64,000 nt of DNA, taken from NCBI GenBank assembly GCA_964460665.1, contig CAYWSL010000001.1:1-64000 (forward strand), written 5' to 3'. Of this stretch, positions 15,785 to 24,837 are shown piece after piece. Position 1 is the stretch's first letter, and every line of letters begins with the position of its first letter. Position numbers and translations under genes: made by a program. The notes under the pieces were generated by a model. The model did no database searches, had not been told where the DNA came from, and saw only the letters and a list, made by a program, of their open reading frames with translations. Origin of the DNA: K23-9 sp964460665 (lineage in GTDB: Bacteria > Planctomycetota > Planctomycetia > Pirellulales > Pirellulaceae).

Positions 15785-18700
15785 CTATACGCTTGCCAAG
15801 CGATTTGCCAGCGTCGCGTCCTTCATTGACGGTTGCATCGGATCGGCACCCAACGTGCCCACCAATTCTTGTTCATAGTTGGGTGATTCCGCGCCCGCTC
15901 GCATCGAAGTCGCGTAATCCAAGCGTTGTTGCAGCTGCAGTTCGCCAACCGCTTCCTCATGTAGCGACGAATTCATGTAGTCGGTCAATCGCGACTCAAA
16001 TGATCGCCAGTGATCGATGTCTCGCTGCTTCTTCTTTGCCAAACGCCGGCGATACCAATCGCTTTCAAGCATCGACTCGCGCGTGAACAAATTACGAATC
16101 TCGGGGTCGTCGATCGTTTTGCCTTCGTGGTCGCCGAATGCCATGATGCTAAGGATCGCCTGCAGCGGCGGGCAAGCCAGTTCGTATCCGCCGTCGTCAA
16201 AGTACCCTTTGGCGACACGCTGCTGAGCTTCGGCGATGTACAAAATTCCGTCCGCGTACGAATCCATGTCCTGCCGTTCCGGCTGCAAGATTTCTTCTGT
16301 AAAGACCTTGGAAGGATTGTCGAACACCCGAGCCAAATAGTTGCGAACAAATCGGCGCGTGATGCGATACCCTAACCGGCTCGCTGGAATCGTCTTGCCG
16401 TCTTTTTCAAAGTCTTCGATCTTCTCAAGCATTCCATGTTCGATCATGTTGGCCGGATCGCGTTCGTCGGCACCCATGCGGCACCAGATTTCGGGAACCA
16501 GCAACGAAATGTCGTGACCAACTTTGAATCGCGGCCCCACGTGGCCGGCGGCGGAACTGAAACCGCCCAAGCCCGTCAGGATCATTGACGCAATCGCCCC
16601 GTTCATGTCGATCGACGGCATCAGGGCATTGAACGGTCCCTTCGTTAGCGCACCCTCGCTACCGGCACCCGTCGTGCTAGGGCTCTTGCCTGTCAGCGAA
16701 CAGACAAAGTCCATGATCAGTTCGGGTAATTCTTGGTAGTGCAACGGCGAGTAAACAGCAAGCGATCGGTGACCGGCAACCGGATCGGGCGGGTTGTTTC
16801 GTCGACCGGCCAAGACCGCCCCCACGGGAACGTAGACCGGCGCCTCGGCCGGTAATTTTCGCTGCAGCTGCATGCCCCGCATTGCGACGTAAGTATCGCG
16901 TCGATTGACCAAGTCCGGTCGATCTTGCAAATACCTTGGGTTCGTCGTTCGGGCTCCACCGACGATTCGCGGATCCGCCGTGCTAACCACGTAGCCATCG
17001 TCTTGTGCCGCCGCTGTCAGCAACAAGTCTTCCATCGGCCCGGTGAATTTATCGAACTCGATGGCGTCTTCGACAATTGAACGCACATCGTCCGTCGACA
17101 ACGGTTCAAAGTTGCTGATGAAGTTGCCGGGTTGTGACAGGTCCATTTCAGTCTGCTTGTCCAAGCCGCGATGCACGGCGTCGTCGGGCCGCTGGAACAA
17201 TCGGTACTCGCAGTTTTCAACAAACTTGTAGCTCTCGGCTTGCTTAACCGCCGCGCCCAAATTTTGCACGGCACGCGCGGGAACCACAACGCTACAACTG
17301 ATATCGTCTTCGCGTTGAACTTTGGCGGCGGCAATAAAGTCCTGACGCAATTTGAATGTTCGCCAATTGGTGTCGTCCAAGCCGACTCGCAAATACGTTC
17401 CGACCAAGGATCGATTGCCGATCTTCAGTTCGTGACCGGGCGAGCCGTTGACGATGTCGACGCAGAAGTAATCTCGCCAGTTGTCTTCCATTCCAGGTCG
17501 AGTAAAACGCTTGATGATCAGCGCCAGCGAATACACATGCTCGGGAATCTTCTTCAGCCACTGATTGTAGAAGTCGTTGTAGTCGGGCGAAGGCGTCAGA
17601 AGTTTGATCACGCTGCCAAGACTACGACTCGGGTCCAAAACCGTTCGGCTAGGCCGGTCACTGTAGTCCGTCCGGCCCTGAAAGTTGCTAGACCATCGAT
17701 CCCCAAACGTTTTGGAGAATATTTCATCCAGCTTGGCAAAGTCCTCTTCGCGGTCGCCAACAAAGATCGGGCCGTAAAGCATGTAGTCACGAAGACTTTT
17801 GCTGATTTCACTCTTGCCGCCACCGCTAACCGTGCACGGCTTATGGCAAAAGATGCCTTCGCCGACCGTTCCAACCAGTCGCCACGAAGGAGCGCTTTCG
17901 TGCTTTTCCAAACGGATTTTGTAGCCACTCGGTGCGATGTAAACATTTTTTGGCGACAACGGAATCCGCTGCGTCTCGCCGTTGTGTTCCCATTTTACGC
18001 AACGTTCTGCTAGCGTCACGTTCGACTTCTCGGGGATGTACAGGATCGTCGGATCGCTTCGGTCAATCCCGTAGCCTTCGGGCTGAACGTCAATGAAGTC
18101 AGCGTAGTCGTTGGCCACGTCTTGAAAAGTGCGTCCGTTGTATCGCCGACTGTCAACTTGGAAATCTTCGCCCAAGGAATACGAGGCGAATGCTAACGCG
18201 CCGCCGGCATGCTCCTCTTCTGTTCCGCCCATCAAGTTGGTGGCGTAACTGATTTGCGTTTTGACTTCTTTCTTGCAATAGCCGTAGTAGTTGTCTGCGA
18301 TCAATGTCACCATCACGCCCGAGTCGTCGCGACAAGTTAGTTTGAACGCGCCGCCGTCGTTGTACTTTTCGTCAGGCTCTTTCCAGCACATGCTGTCCTT
18401 GCGTTGGCGCTCAGTCGCTTCGTCCCAATGCGGCAAGCCAAGTTCTTTCTTAGTCATTCGGGTCAAGTGGGTCGCTAAGATCACGCATCCGGTGTGACCG
18501 CTCCAGCCATGAACATCCAAGCCAGCGTCGTTTTCAGCGATCAACGGATCACCCGCGTTACCAAAGATCGATTCGACGAAATCCAGATTGCTAACCAACG
18601 TTCCAGGTGCAAAGAACCGAGTCTCTAGCGATTTCGCTTCGCAATGACCAGGTACTGGCGGGCAAACGATCGGGCGTAGCAGCAGCGACACCCATGTATG

Positions 18701-19315
18701 CGTGGGGTTCTTCGACTCGCTGGTGTATGGCAGTACCGTCAATTCATCGGGCGGATTCATCGCTTCGCGAAACAGTGCGACGAAAACACTTTTCGGAACA
18801 ACCCGTTTGTCTCCAGGGATTGGCAACCCGCCATCCACCACATGAAACGTGCCCGCAGTGGTTCGGCGATCAGCACGCGGGTTATTCAAAACCCCATTGG
18901 TGCAGCGAAACGATTGCACCAGTTCGTTTTGGTAGTGGTGCCCTTCCATCGGTAGGCTCAGTGCCCGAGCCATCCCGTGGCGGTCCAAGGTCAACGAACG
19001 ACTGGGCAGCTTCAGCGGAGCGTCGCCGATTTCTGCGCTGCAGTAATGATTCAAAAACGACTCGATCCGAGAGTCAACCGGAGCGCGGTAGTCAGCGAGC
19101 AAACGATTCTTTTCTCGCAAGCTTTCCATGATGCCGGCCGAGAACGCCGCCATCGTATTGCCGACCAGATCTTCGTTGGGAGGCATCAAGCCGGCGGCAG
19201 CGAACTGCATCGCGATGTAGGATCGCAAATTGGCTTGTTCTGCAGACTCGTTCGCCAGTTGTTTGTCCCAGCCAAGCTGGCGTTGCAGGAGAGACTTTTC
19301 GCGAATCAGAGACAT
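15785..19315 (-). CDS. Large protein resembling PPi-dependent PEP carboxykinase
   Basis: The 1176-aa product is cytosolic, with no signal peptide or membrane segment. From memory it matches the about 1100-1150-aa family that includes diphosphate-dependent phosphoenolpyruvate carboxykinase of Propionibacterium and Entamoeba. Recognised segments are GHTGCVILATHLTRMTKKEL (about 275-295), DSMCWKEPDEKYNDGGAFKL, LIADNYYGYCKKEVKTQISY, EEEHAGGALAFASYSLGE, the glycine-rich SGGGKSEISKSL (about 498-509) and PEIWCRMGADERDP. That enzyme interconverts oxaloacetate + PPi and PEP + CO2 + Pi. I could not confirm the active-site residues, and many homologues are listed only as hypothetical. ATG at 19313-19315. 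Transcribed alone or with the downstream phosphatase; no ATP- or GTP-PEPCK is seen in the window. Confidence 0.65.
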   Translation of the reverse strand: MSLIREKSLLQRQLGWDKQLANESAEQANLRSYIAMQFAAAGLMPPNEDLVGNTMAAFSAGIMESLREKNRLLADYRAPVDSRIESFLNHYCSAEIGDAPLKLPSRSLTLDRHGMARALSLPMEGHHYQNELVQSFRCTNGVLNNPRADRRTTAGTFHVVDGGLPIPGDKRVVPKSVFVALFREAMNPPDELTVLPYTSESKNPTHTWVSLLLRPIVCPPVPGHCEAKSLETRFFAPGTLVSNLDFVESIFGNAGDPLIAENDAGLDVHGWSGHTGCVILATHLTRMTKKELGLPHWDEATERQRKDSMCWKEPDEKYNDGGAFKLTCRDDSGVMVTLIADNYYGYCKKEVKTQISYATNLMGGTEEEHAGGALAFASYSLGEDFQVDSRRYNGRTFQDVANDYADFIDVQPEGYGIDRSDPTILYIPEKSNVTLAERCVKWEHNGETQRIPLSPKNVYIAPSGYKIRLEKHESAPSWRLVGTVGEGIFCHKPCTVSGGGKSEISKSLRDYMLYGPIFVGDREEDFAKLDEIFSKTFGDRWSSNFQGRTDYSDRPSRTVLDPSRSLGSVIKLLTPSPDYNDFYNQWLKKIPEHVYSLALIIKRFTRPGMEDNWRDYFCVDIVNGSPGHELKIGNRSLVGTYLRVGLDDTNWRTFKLRQDFIAAAKVQREDDISCSVVVPARAVQNLGAAVKQAESYKFVENCEYRLFQRPDDAVHRGLDKQTEMDLSQPGNFISNFEPLSTDDVRSIVEDAIEFDKFTGPMEDLLLTAAAQDDGYVVSTADPRIVGGARTTNPRYLQDRPDLVNRRDTYVAMRGMQLQRKLPAEAPVYVPVGAVLAGRRNNPPDPVAGHRSLAVYSPLHYQELPELIMDFVCSLTGKSPSTTGAGSEGALTKGPFNALMPSIDMNGAIASMILTGLGGFSSAAGHVGPRFKVGHDISLLVPEIWCRMGADERDPANMIEHGMLEKIEDFEKDGKTIPASRLGYRITRRFVRNYLARVFDNPSKVFTEEILQPERQDMDSYADGILYIAEAQQRVAKGYFDDGGYELACPPLQAILSIMAFGDHEGKTIDDPEIRNLFTRESMLESDWYRRRLAKKKQRDIDHWRSFESRLTDYMNSSLHEEAVGELQLQQRLDYATSMRAGAESPNYEQELVGTLGADPMQPSMKDATLANRLASV

Positions 19316-19637
19316 GTTCGTGTTCCAGAGAGAAGGCGATGAGGTGGGCTAGGTCTAACGGCGCCTAGAAGAATAGCGGTTTAACCGTAAAAACGCAGGT
19401 GTAACTAGCTCGCCTCCCCCCACGGTTCACCCTTTGACGCCTTCAGTGGCAGACTTGATTCCACAAACTTAACTGCACGACCCATTCTGTTTATTCGCCC
19501 TCATATTTTTCTTTTGCATTGAAAGCACGCGAATAGTCTAGTTCCCCTGCCTTGGTGCAATCTCCTACAATCGGACGCACCAATCAGCCAACAGAGCAAC
19601 AGTCAGCCAACAGAGCAATACGAAAGACGACAAGTAG
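19316..19637. other. Divergent intergenic region with 19-bp-period repeat
   Basis: This 322-bp gap separates the PEPCK-like gene (minus) and transaldolase (plus). TCAGCCAACAGAGCAA occurs at 19584-19599 and 19603-19618, a tandem duplication in the transaldolase leader. Promoters for both genes should lie here but no convincing boxes were found. Confidence 0.5.
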
Positions 19638-20606
19638 ATGACCTCTCAACTCGATCAGTTAAAGCAATTCACGACCGTTGTTGCCGACACCGGCGACTTT
19701 GAAAGTATGCGTGCCTACGAACCACAGGACGCAACGACCAACCCGTCGTTGATCTTGGCTGCATCGAAGCTGCCCGAGTACCAGCACCTGATCGACCAGG
19801 CAGTGTCCGAGCATGCGTCAAGCAGTTTGTCCGGCGCGGCACTGACCGAAAGCATCATCGACAGAATTCTGATTCTGTTCGGTAAGCAGATTCTGGACAT
19901 CGTTCCGGGCCGCGTCTCGACCGAAACCGATGCTCGGTTGTCGTTCGATGCCGAAGGAACGATTGCTAAAGCACGTACTCTGATCGACCTGTACGCCAAG
20001 AACGGCATCGACCGCGAACGCGTCTTGATCAAGATCGCGTCGACTTGGGAAGGCATCAAGGCAGCCGAGGTTCTGCAGAAAGAACAAATCAACTGCAACC
20101 TGACGCTACTGTTCTCGTTGCCACAAGCGATCGCGTGTGCCGAAGCAAAAGTCCAACTGATTTCACCTTTCGTCGGGCGCATCTACGACTGGTTCAAGAA
20201 ACAAACGGGCGAAGAGTACTCCGGCGCCAACGACCCCGGCGTGCAGTCGGTTCAAAGCATCTACCAGTACTACAAAAAGTTCGGCTACACGACAGAAGTC
20301 ATGGGAGCGAGCTTCCGCAACATTGGACAGATTCTGGAACTCGCTGGTTGTGACCTGCTAACGATCAGTCCTGGATTGCTGGAAGAACTACGCAGCAGCA
20401 CGGATCCAGTCAAAAAGAAACTGGACGCCGAAGCAGCCAACGCGGCAGACTTGGAACAGATTCACTTGGATGAAAAAGCGTTCCGCTTCGCGTTGAACGA
20501 AGACGCAATGGCGACCGAAAAGACGGCCGAAGGCATTCGCAAGTTCTCAGCCGACATGGTCAAGCTGGAAAAACTGATCGAAGAAAAGTGCGCCGCCTCA
20601 GCGTAA
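19638..20606 (+). CDS. tal: Transaldolase
   Basis: Transaldolase transfers a dihydroxyacetone unit between sugar phosphates in the non-oxidative pentose phosphate pathway. The 322-aa product matches the TalA/TalB type in length and motifs. These are LDQLKQFTTVVADTGDFESM at the start, QDATTNPSLIL (about 28-38), EVSTE-like GRVSTETDARLSFD (about 93-106), the Schiff-base lysine in RVLIKIASTWEGI (about 128-140), NLTLLFSLPQA (about 153-163) and LTISPGLLEEL (about 243-253). ATG at 19638 with no strong Shine-Dalgarno. Convergent with rsmE, 44 bp apart. Confidence 0.96.
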   Translation: MTSQLDQLKQFTTVVADTGDFESMRAYEPQDATTNPSLILAASKLPEYQHLIDQAVSEHASSSLSGAALTESIIDRILILFGKQILDIVPGRVSTETDARLSFDAEGTIAKARTLIDLYAKNGIDRERVLIKIASTWEGIKAAEVLQKEQINCNLTLLFSLPQAIACAEAKVQLISPFVGRIYDWFKKQTGEEYSGANDPGVQSVQSIYQYYKKFGYTTEVMGASFRNIGQILELAGCDLLTISPGLLEELRSSTDPVKKKLDAEAANAADLEQIHLDEKAFRFALNEDAMATEKTAEGIRKFSADMVKLEKLIEEKCAASA

Positions 20607-20650
20607 TCGGCGTAGTCGCTTGGCCACATTCCTAATAGAACTTCTATCGT

Positions 20651-21352
20651 CTAAACCAAGACTCGTGCCGCCACCACGGCGGCTGCCGTTTCGATCCGGT
20701 AAATGCGTTTTCCTAAGGTCACTTTTGTGTAACCTGCTTCGACTGCGTCGGCAGCTTCCGCATCGGTCCATCCACCTTCGGGACCGATCAAGCCCTGCGC
20801 AGCGACAGGTGCTTCGTCGTCGATCCAATCGGCGAACGCCAAGCCGTCTGGATGGGCCAGAAGTCTCCGCGGTGCAGAATCCGTCGACAAGAACTCAGGC
20901 AACTTCACCGGGTCACCGACCCTCATCAGCACGTTGCGCTCAGATTGCTTACACGCTTCTACGACTCCGCGGCGCAGCTTGCCAAGCAAACTGACCGACG
21001 GCGGACGCTGGGTTCTTTCGGCGATGATCGGTGTGACGGACCGAACACCCATCTCCGTCAAACGCTCGATCATCTCTTTGGCACGATCCGGCTTAGGAAG
21101 GGCGATCCCTAAGTGCAATTCGCAACTGGGTTCGCGATCAATGGCCACGGCCTGATCGGCACGACAATGACATTCGCGGCGATTGATCTGGATAACCGTC
21201 GCATCGGACTGGTTTCCCACCCCATCAAATAGCTGAATGCTATCGCCGACCTGCAGACGCATCACTCGAATTGCATGCTGCGATTCGCTTTCGCCCAAAA
21301 CAACAGGCCCCCCCTGAACGGGCAGATCGGGGCAATAATACCGTCGAGTCAT
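20651..21352 (-). CDS. rsmE: 16S rRNA (uracil1498-N3)-methyltransferase RsmE
   Basis: RsmE methylates U1498 of 16S rRNA in the 30S subunit using SAM. The product is about 233 aa. It has the PUA-like N-terminus (RRYYCPDLPVQG, then HAIRVMRLQVGDSIQLFDG) and the SPOUT knot with GIALPKPDRAKEMIERLTEMGV (about 80-101), ERTQ, a long EACKQSERN motif, LIGPEGGWTDAEAADA (about 188-203) and LGKRIYRIETAAA at the C-terminus. These are diagnostic of RsmE. The ATG at 21350-21352 is preferred; a TTG two codons upstream is possible. Divergent from the ATPase-like gene. Confidence 0.95.
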   Translation of the reverse strand: MTRRYYCPDLPVQGGPVVLGESESQHAIRVMRLQVGDSIQLFDGVGNQSDATVIQINRRECHCRADQAVAIDREPSCELHLGIALPKPDRAKEMIERLTEMGVRSVTPIIAERTQRPPSVSLLGKLRRGVVEACKQSERNVLMRVGDPVKLPEFLSTDSAPRRLLAHPDGLAFADWIDDEAPVAAQGLIGPEGGWTDAEAADAVEAGYTKVTLGKRIYRIETAAAVVAARVLV

Positions 21353-21501
21353 TGGCAAACGAGAATTGATTGGGGGCCGCGATCAAGTTGTGGTAATCTG
21401 AAACCGAATAACATTGTTAGCTGCGTTGTGCTTCTTTGCCATCACCCGGCTTTCTTTTCACCACAACGCTTTTCTTTTCACCCACTGCCGGCTGTTTCCC
21501 G

Positions 21502-22263
21502 TTGGACTACTTACGTTACTGGTCGCTATCCGAAGCCCCGTTCGGACCCGCTGCTGCAAGGTTTTTCTTTGCCGCGTCGCCGCAGCGTGACGTCACTAGC
21601 TGGGTCCAGCAACAAGTGGTCACTCGCCAACGATTGTCCTTGATTGTCTGCCCGGGTGGCGTCGGCGCCACGACGCTACTGCAGCGTCTTTCGATGACCG
21701 CTGGTTTTGACGACTGTGCGATCGAAGCGATTTACACGACCGGTCGCTTTTCAAGCGTCGAACGCGTCTACAACGGCATGGCCGAGTCTTGGGGTATGAC
21801 ATCCCGCCACGATTCGGCGATGCGAATTCAACTCGCTATCGATGCGGCACAACGCCAGTCGCTTCGTACCGTGTGGTTGGTCGACGGCGTCGGCAAACAC
21901 TCCGCCGAAGCCATCGCCCAATTAACGCGAAAACGTCTATCGCTCACCATCATCGCAGCCGTCGCACCACGACTGCTGCGGCAGGTGCAAAAGACGCTTG
22001 GAAAACGCAACCCACAAACCGAACTGTCTGCGTTATCGCTTCAAGACACAATTCAGTTTCTGAACCACTCGCTACAAGTCGCCGGTTGCCGCCGACAATT
22101 GTTCACAGATCGTGCATCAGCACTACTGCACGAAATCAGCGACGGCAAGTTTCGTCGAATTGCGAAACTAGCGGATCGCGCCCTGATGGTCGGCGCCAGC
22201 AAACAGGCCCAGCAGATCACGCCGACCGAAATACGATCGGCAAAGCAGGCAGACGCGGCGTAG
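21502..22263 (+). CDS. ExeA/GspA-like AAA ATPase with degenerate Walker A
   Basis: The product is about 253 aa. The N-terminus DYLRYWSLSEAPFGP and the FFFAASPQRDV stretch resemble the opening of ExeA/GspA-type AAA ATPases (Y-x-x-L-F-G-L-x-E-x-P-F). The P-loop reads CPGGVGATTLL (about residues 50-60): the invariant lysine of GGVGKTT is alanine, checked in the codons GGC GCC ACG. The Walker B region TVWLVDGVGKHS has Asp but no following Glu. It therefore probably cannot hydrolyse ATP normally. The frame is open from an ATG at 21436, but homologous-looking sequence begins at the TTG at 21502, which I prefer; the first 22 residues of the longer form are hydrophobic and unlike the family. Role unknown; it precedes the PanE-type gene by 61 nt. 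Confidence 0.7.
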   Translation: MDYLRYWSLSEAPFGPAAARFFFAASPQRDVTSWVQQQVVTRQRLSLIVCPGGVGATTLLQRLSMTAGFDDCAIEAIYTTGRFSSVERVYNGMAESWGMTSRHDSAMRIQLAIDAAQRQSLRTVWLVDGVGKHSAEAIAQLTRKRLSLTIIAAVAPRLLRQVQKTLGKRNPQTELSALSLQDTIQFLNHSLQVAGCRRQLFTDRASALLHEISDGKFRRIAKLADRALMVGASKQAQQITPTEIRSAKQADAA

Positions 22264-22304
22264 CGCAATAGCGACGCTGCGGTAGACCGCTCTGCGCGGC
22301 ATCA

Positions 22305-22327
22305 CATCCCGGTATAATGTCGGGATG
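22305..22327 (+). promoter_or_regulatory. -10 box inside a 7-bp inverted repeat; likely leaderless start
   Basis: CATCCCG (22305-22311) and CGGGATG (22321-22327) form a perfect inverted repeat around GTATAATGT, whose TATAAT (22313-22318) is a consensus -10 box. Transcription starting about 7 nt downstream would begin at or next to the ATG at 22325, giving a leaderless mRNA. The -35 region is weak. The palindrome could be an operator. Confidence 0.5.
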
Positions 22328-23263
22328 AACAAACAAAGCTACGCAATTATCGGCACCGGAGCACTCGGCGGTCTCTACGGTGGAATGTTGGCAAATTCTG
22401 GCCACGACGTTCACTTTTTGGCCAACAGTGACGTTCAGCACATTCGCGACCACGGCTTGAAGGTCGATAGTCCTTGGGGTAATTTTCACCTGCAAGACGT
22501 CAGCGTCTATCAATCGGCTGACGATCTGCCTGCCTGCGATGTCACCATTGTGGCCTTGAAAACAACTCGCAACATCCTGCTTCCGGAATTGCTGCCCACA
22601 CCTACGCGCGACGGTGGCGTCGTGCTGGTGCTACAAAACGGATTGGGAGTAGAAGCGGATTCGGCCAAAGTGGTTGGCGACGATCGAGTGCTTGGCGGAT
22701 GCTGTTTTCTGTGCAGTAACAAAGTTGCTCCAGGCCACATCCACCATTTGGACTTTGGTCGCATCGTGTTTGGCGAGTATCGAAAAAAGGAAGTCACACC
22801 GCGCGTCGAACAAATTTGCAGCGAATTAGTTGCCGCCGGAATTGACTCGCGCACATCAGACGACCTGGACTTGGTCCGTTGGCGAAAGCTGATGTGGAAC
22901 ATCCCCTTCAACGGTCTGTCCGTCGCCCTGAACGCTTCGACCAAAGAAATTGTCGACAATCCACACGCCGAAGCGCTCGCCGATTCAATCATCCGCGAAG
23001 TCCACGCGGGAGCCGCGGCATGCGGAGTCTCGATCCCGGACAAGATGATTAACATCACGATGGACAACACCAAAAAGATGGTGCCCTACGACAGCAGCAT
23101 GCGCGTCGACTTCCTGAACGGTCGCCCAATGGAGTTAGACGCGATCCTGGGAACGCCACTGCAGACCGCCAAGTCACACGGGCACCCGATGCCGTGCGTC
23201 GAAATGCTGTACCAGACACTTCAGTTCATCCAGGCACAGCAGTCGGTCGGCGCGACTCTTTAG
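22325..23263 (+). CDS. panE: 2-dehydropantoate 2-reductase family protein (PanE/ApbA-like)
   Basis: The 312-aa product begins with the NADP-binding IIGTGALGGLYGGMLANSGH (about 8-27). It has VTIVALKTT (about 72-80), VLVLQNGLGVE (about 101-111) and the catalytic-lysine segment DLVRWRKLMWNIPFNGLSVAL (about 183-203). The C-terminal helical domain includes SSMRVDFLNGRPMELDAILG (about 258-277). PanE reduces ketopantoate to pantoate in pantothenate/CoA synthesis; paralogues of this family exist, so the exact substrate is inferred. ATG at 22325 sits at the edge of a -10-containing palindrome with no Shine-Dalgarno. The 3' end overlaps the convergent ligase gene by 4 nt. Confidence 0.85.
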   Translation: MNKQSYAIIGTGALGGLYGGMLANSGHDVHFLANSDVQHIRDHGLKVDSPWGNFHLQDVSVYQSADDLPACDVTIVALKTTRNILLPELLPTPTRDGGVVLVLQNGLGVEADSAKVVGDDRVLGGCCFLCSNKVAPGHIHHLDFGRIVFGEYRKKEVTPRVEQICSELVAAGIDSRTSDDLDLVRWRKLMWNIPFNGLSVALNASTKEIVDNPHAEALADSIIREVHAGAAACGVSIPDKMINITMDNTKKMVPYDSSMRVDFLNGRPMELDAILGTPLQTAKSHGHPMPCVEMLYQTLQFIQAQQSVGATL

Positions 23264-24660
23264 ACGGCCGCCTGCGCCCCGACGGCGACTCGCGCCCGCC
23301 GCTCGCTGCGAACGGGAGCTTCTTCGGTTGCAAATCCACGTTGCATGACAGTCACTCCTACCCCGGCCGCGAAGAATAGGAACATGTGCATCATGGGGAT
23401 GATCGTCACGTCGTGGAACATGCCGTTAACGGCGTAGGTCCCCAGCGCACACAGCACCAGCAAGCCGACATGCCGCACCTCGGGCTTTTGGTATTGGCAG
23501 GCCAGGTGCCAGCCGACCAACAGCAACGAACCTAGCAGTCCCATGAACAACAGGAATCCTACCAGCCCCAGATCAACCAAGATGGACAGGAATACGTTGT
23601 GCTGAATGTAGCCCTTCACTTTTTCCAATGGCATTTCGTAGGAACGCGTGTCGCAGTATGGCTTGTTGTTTTGGAAGTATCGGCCATAACCGTGCCCCAT
23701 GATCGGCTTCGCCTTGAACATTTCCCAGGCAACGATCGCAAGCAGCGGACGTAGTTCAACAGATTCGGCGGCTTCGGCAGCGGACAGGTGTTTATCGCGT
23801 TTAATCGACAGCAATTGGTCCTTTAAACCCAGGCTCATCGCGCCGCCCAGCATGACGGCTGCGGCCATTCCCCAAATGCGAAGCCATCGCGGTCCGTAGC
23901 AGAGCGCGACGACAGCGAAGATCAATGCAATGCCAACCCAAACGCTACGCGTTAGAGTTTCGTAGGCACCGATCGAAATCACCAGCGTTAGCAGTGCGTA
24001 AACCGCACGCATACGGTGGTTTGAGTTGATGAAACCGAATACGCATGCGGTCACTCCTAGCGACATCACAAAACCGTTCGCAACTGGGTTTAGCAACGGC
24101 CCGCGGCCACGACCAAGGAACTCCAACGAAGCAGCCGGGTCGACGATGAATTTTGGGAACACGGCGGCGTGGAATCCCTTCACTTCAAAGATCGCTGTCA
24201 CGGCCAAATAAAGGCTTAGCAGGATCGTCGTCAGCGAAAGCCAACGAAAGTCGATTTTGCGGATGTCAGCCACTCGAGCGATGAAGTAAATGCCGGCTGG
24301 CATCACAAAGTAAAACAGCCAGCGCGAAAACGCCTTGATCAGGTAAGGCCCCGATCCTGCCGACAGCGAACTGAGGAAAACGTAGCCGACCAGAGCGATC
24401 ACTAACCAGTCGATACGAGTCAGTTTCGGTAGCTTGAAATTCCCCATTCGCCAGTGAACGGCTGCCAGACCCAACATTCCGAACCAAAGGATTCGGTCCA
24501 GGCTGAACTGAATCACACCGTCAATGTTAAAGAACGGTGGTCCCAAAGCCGTACCAATCAAAAGCACGATCATGGCGATGCGAATCAGCCGACCGGAATG
24601 AATGATGGGGATCATCCAAACCAATGCAGCAAACGCAAACAGTAGAATCAAGAATTCCAT
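23260..24660 (-). CDS. O-antigen ligase / Wzy-like polytopic membrane protein
   Basis: The 466-aa product is very hydrophobic, with about 12 membrane segments, starting MEFLILLFAFAALVWMIP. The region around KPIMGHGYGRYFQNNKPYCD (about 325-344) and the following YIQHNVFLSILVDLGLVGFLLF is the Wzy_C/WaaL hallmark: G-x-G with polar loop, then H-N-x-F/Y-L near the periplasmic face. These proteins ligate or polymerise surface polysaccharide. I cannot tell ligase from polymerase by sequence. The ATG at 24658-24660 gives a normal inner-membrane start; the frame is open 12 codons further. No other polysaccharide genes are nearby. Confidence 0.8.
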   Translation of the reverse strand: MEFLILLFAFAALVWMIPIIHSGRLIRIAMIVLLIGTALGPPFFNIDGVIQFSLDRILWFGMLGLAAVHWRMGNFKLPKLTRIDWLVIALVGYVFLSSLSAGSGPYLIKAFSRWLFYFVMPAGIYFIARVADIRKIDFRWLSLTTILLSLYLAVTAIFEVKGFHAAVFPKFIVDPAASLEFLGRGRGPLLNPVANGFVMSLGVTACVFGFINSNHRMRAVYALLTLVISIGAYETLTRSVWVGIALIFAVVALCYGPRWLRIWGMAAAVMLGGAMSLGLKDQLLSIKRDKHLSAAEAAESVELRPLLAIVAWEMFKAKPIMGHGYGRYFQNNKPYCDTRSYEMPLEKVKGYIQHNVFLSILVDLGLVGFLLFMGLLGSLLLVGWHLACQYQKPEVRHVGLLVLCALGTYAVNGMFHDVTIIPMMHMFLFFAAGVGVTVMQRGFATEEAPVRSERRARVAVGAQAAV

Positions 24661-24721
24661 ATCGATCTCGCGCAAAGCCCATGGCTCTGTCGTCACAGCT
24701 CGGGTCGTAACAGTTTCAACG

Positions 24722-24778
24722 ATCGTGAAGCCGGATAACCCGACCGTTCACGATATTCAGTCGGTGTCTACCGGCTGA
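24722..24778 (-). terminator. Two consecutive hairpins after the M16 peptidase gene
   Basis: ATCGTGAA (24722-24729) pairs with TTCACGAT (24747-24754), an 8-bp perfect stem. TCAGTCGGT (24757-24765) pairs with ACCGGCTGA (24770-24778) around a GTCT loop with one wobble or mismatch. Together they lie 60-115 nt past the M16 stop on the minus strand. No T-run is present, so termination is inferred. Confidence 0.45.
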
Positions 24779-24837
24779 TACTGAAACATAGGTCACTCGC
24801 AAAGCTACGCGAGGGATTTGGAACGCGTTGAAATCCC

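Noticed and set aside
17171..18013. A 280-codon plus-strand frame opposite the PEPCK-like gene
   Set aside because: The minus-strand frame has long conserved motifs through this stretch; the plus-strand translation resembles no fold and reflects codon bias.
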